A stretch of DNA of 41,559 bases, from assembly GCA_905182095.1 (NCBI GenBank), contig CAJJAQ010000060.1, positions 1 through 41,559 of the forward strand, in the 5' to 3' direction. The notes beneath the pieces were generated by a model. It was given only the letters and a program-made list of their open reading frames with translations. It did no database searches and was not told where the DNA came from. The DNA comes from an uncultured Pseudomonadales bacterium. Lineage in GTDB: Bacteria; Pseudomonadota; Gammaproteobacteria; Pseudomonadales; Azotimanducaceae. Position 1 is the first letter of the stretch, and the number at the start of each line of letters is the position of its first letter. Of this stretch, positions 41,401-41,559 are shown one piece after another. The position numbers were made by a program, and so were the translations under genes.

Positions 41401-41559
41401 AAGCCTTGCAGACCTAGAACACCACGTAATGCGAACGCTATTGAACAACCCAAGCAGTAACTACGTTAACGCGCTATGGGCTGAAGGCGGCAGCTACGCG
41501 CTTAACTGCCACCTACAAAAAATCAGCCCTTTTCGAGAGCAAAATAAAAAGCAAAGCGA
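38492..41559 (+). CDS. cas3: Cas2-3 fusion nuclease-helicase, type I-F (3' end outside window)
   Basis: At least 1022 codons are open to the window edge. The Cas2-like domain occupies about residues 1-95 (TFVSQCEKKALSRTRRVLDAFA, then TAVSCHWIR), followed by the HD nuclease with His123/Asp124 in LLHDLGKATVGFQ, then an SF2 helicase with Walker A MASTGTGKT (444-452), DEPD at 611-614, SAT in LSSATL and motif VI QLAGRVWRHR from 881. All catalytic motifs look intact. In type I-F this protein both assists Cas1 and degrades Cascade-marked DNA. ATG 38492 is followed by a second ATG; AAGGT lies about nine bases upstream. Confidence 0.96.
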   Translation, partial: MMVTFVSQCEKKALSRTRRVLDAFANRIGDNTWQTVITLEGLGAVKNLLRKSASKNTAVSCHWIRSRSRSDLVWVVGNKAKFNAQGVVPVNTTKRDVLKSDWQNNWSQAFSIQVVASLAALLHDLGKATVGFQRKLQKNAPRGLPDTYRHEWISLHLFNCLIRGCTTDEEWLNRFTQLPAFLSEEPNWLKEFGSQRECSGLDDRPPLAQLLGWLIVTHHRLPFYNEQYFLPTKRKALRQSAFLYDSSVQDFLAELKPAEYWIKNPKDWDNRGDHSDYWTLKAPLQDNKKWQTAIARWSKKALGHSPLLTSAAELRGNTLFLHLTRLCLMVGDHNFSSLTLDQSNKVITPDRFQAGGLLANTDQTSRDPKQALDQHLLGVALFTSHFARTLPQLAQKLPYLTGESAKELTARTSIKRFQWQNKAFDLAKNIQADAQNQGFFGINMASTGTGKTIANARIMYGLSDPNQGARFTIALGLRVLTLQTGQALGDKMKLTKRELAVLIGSSASRKLFVINQENSDGYQLDDEFEAIGSGSLENLVDEEVHFEDDMIEDGLIQDLGTVIENPKARSLLFAPVVACTIDHMIKATETARGGKHIAPMLRLLSSDLVLDEPDDFGQSDMAALTRLVHFAGVLGSKVLLSSATLTPDLSAGLFTAYSAGRKICNEQQGITNGNIKCAWFDENKVSSSNCDSHSEFETAHKVFVDRRVAKLQQAPTRHWAEVLPVELPPPPENTAIHYAGLARILLDESYQLHQQHAETKNGKSASVGLIRMANIGPLIHLALEFYKPELSIEGVQFHLCCYHAQQLLILRNGIETKLDKILSRSSDSCLFDHPEISTRIDQGDAEHHVFIVLATAVAEVGRDHDYDWAIVEPSSMRSIIQLAGRVWRHRPNKVAASINIKILDANVKALGKGNSLGLGDAVFQRPGFEGGDEGWLLQSHKVSELISPEQMHPLNALPRISKAEKMQPTASLADLEHHVMRTLLNNPSSNYVNALWAEGGSYALNCHLQKISPFREQNKKQS

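Noticed and set aside
37057-41559. I-F3 (transposon-associated) system
   Set aside because: Such systems lack cas1 and cas2-3; here both are present with intact catalytic motifs, so it is a canonical interference-competent I-F locus.

Overview
The window looks like chromosome from a free-living, probably marine, gammaproteobacterium. The reasons are a type I-F cas locus, a MetR-type regulator, RhlB, MiaE, SixA, an intact proS/arsC/wrbA/DUF2069 neighbourhood of the kind seen in Pseudomonas-like genomes, and moderate G+C. I cannot fix the genus; a Cellvibrionales-type lineage is a guess. No rRNA, tRNA or insertion sequence was recognised.

Layout. 1-4155: 3' end of proS, then minus-strand TlpA-like lipoprotein and YihY/BrkB genes, then the plus-strand overlapping operon arsC-wrbA-DUF2069. 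4321-11949: mostly minus-strand metabolic genes (SulP transporter, methionine aminopeptidase, DUF442 protein, ABM protein, PrpE-like acyl-CoA synthetase, AP2-like DNA-binding protein with a clear terminator, CaiB/BaiF CoA-transferase). 12290-17056: dinB, a ChrR-type cupin, an MsbA-like ABC exporter and an alpha/beta hydrolase. 17057-18326 is a long gap that carries the decayed remnant of a potassium channel. 18327-28640: carboxylesterase-miaE-glycosyltransferase-like, argC-aminotransferase-rhlB, nitrilase-AI-2E-hisC, and a cupin. 29076-35413: luciferase-like oxidoreductase, sixA, an RsmB/F methyltransferase, VOC, small membrane proteins, an exported metallo-beta-lactamase fold protein and a PNPOx-family protein. 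35711-36661: metR on the minus strand. 37057-end: cas1 and the cas2-3 fusion of a type I-F CRISPR-Cas system. The csy genes and the CRISPR array lie beyond the window.

The most interesting part is the 481-bp gap between cas1 and cas2-3, where I-F systems normally have almost no spacing. It holds two degenerate I-F CRISPR repeats (38351-38378 and 38400-38427) separated by only 21 nt. Both keep a perfect Cas6f-type stem; the first keeps it through a compensatory change. The 21-nt pseudo-spacer matches a target 220 bp upstream in the same gap (minus strand, 38160 down to 38144). The match covers positions 1-5, 7-11 and 14-17, and the target is flanked by a correct 5'-CC PAM. The mismatches at 6 and 12 fall on the positions that type I guides leave unpaired. 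Between target and pseudo-repeats is a small ORF for a hydrophobic peptide whose stop codon lies inside the first pseudo-repeat stem. This is the architecture of a CRISPR-regulated toxin-antitoxin (CreTA) or a Cas-regulating guide RNA (CreR). In either case Cascade would be directed to repress a promoter inside its own operon.

A second genome-level feature is the intergenic DNA. Many gaps are filled with degenerate short tandem repeats, each with its own unit. Three separate gaps (922-991, 30551-30677, 35431-35598) use different 14-bp units, and others use 6, 11, 12 or 13 bp. A 12-bp expansion is also seen inside the acidic N-terminal tail of RhlB.
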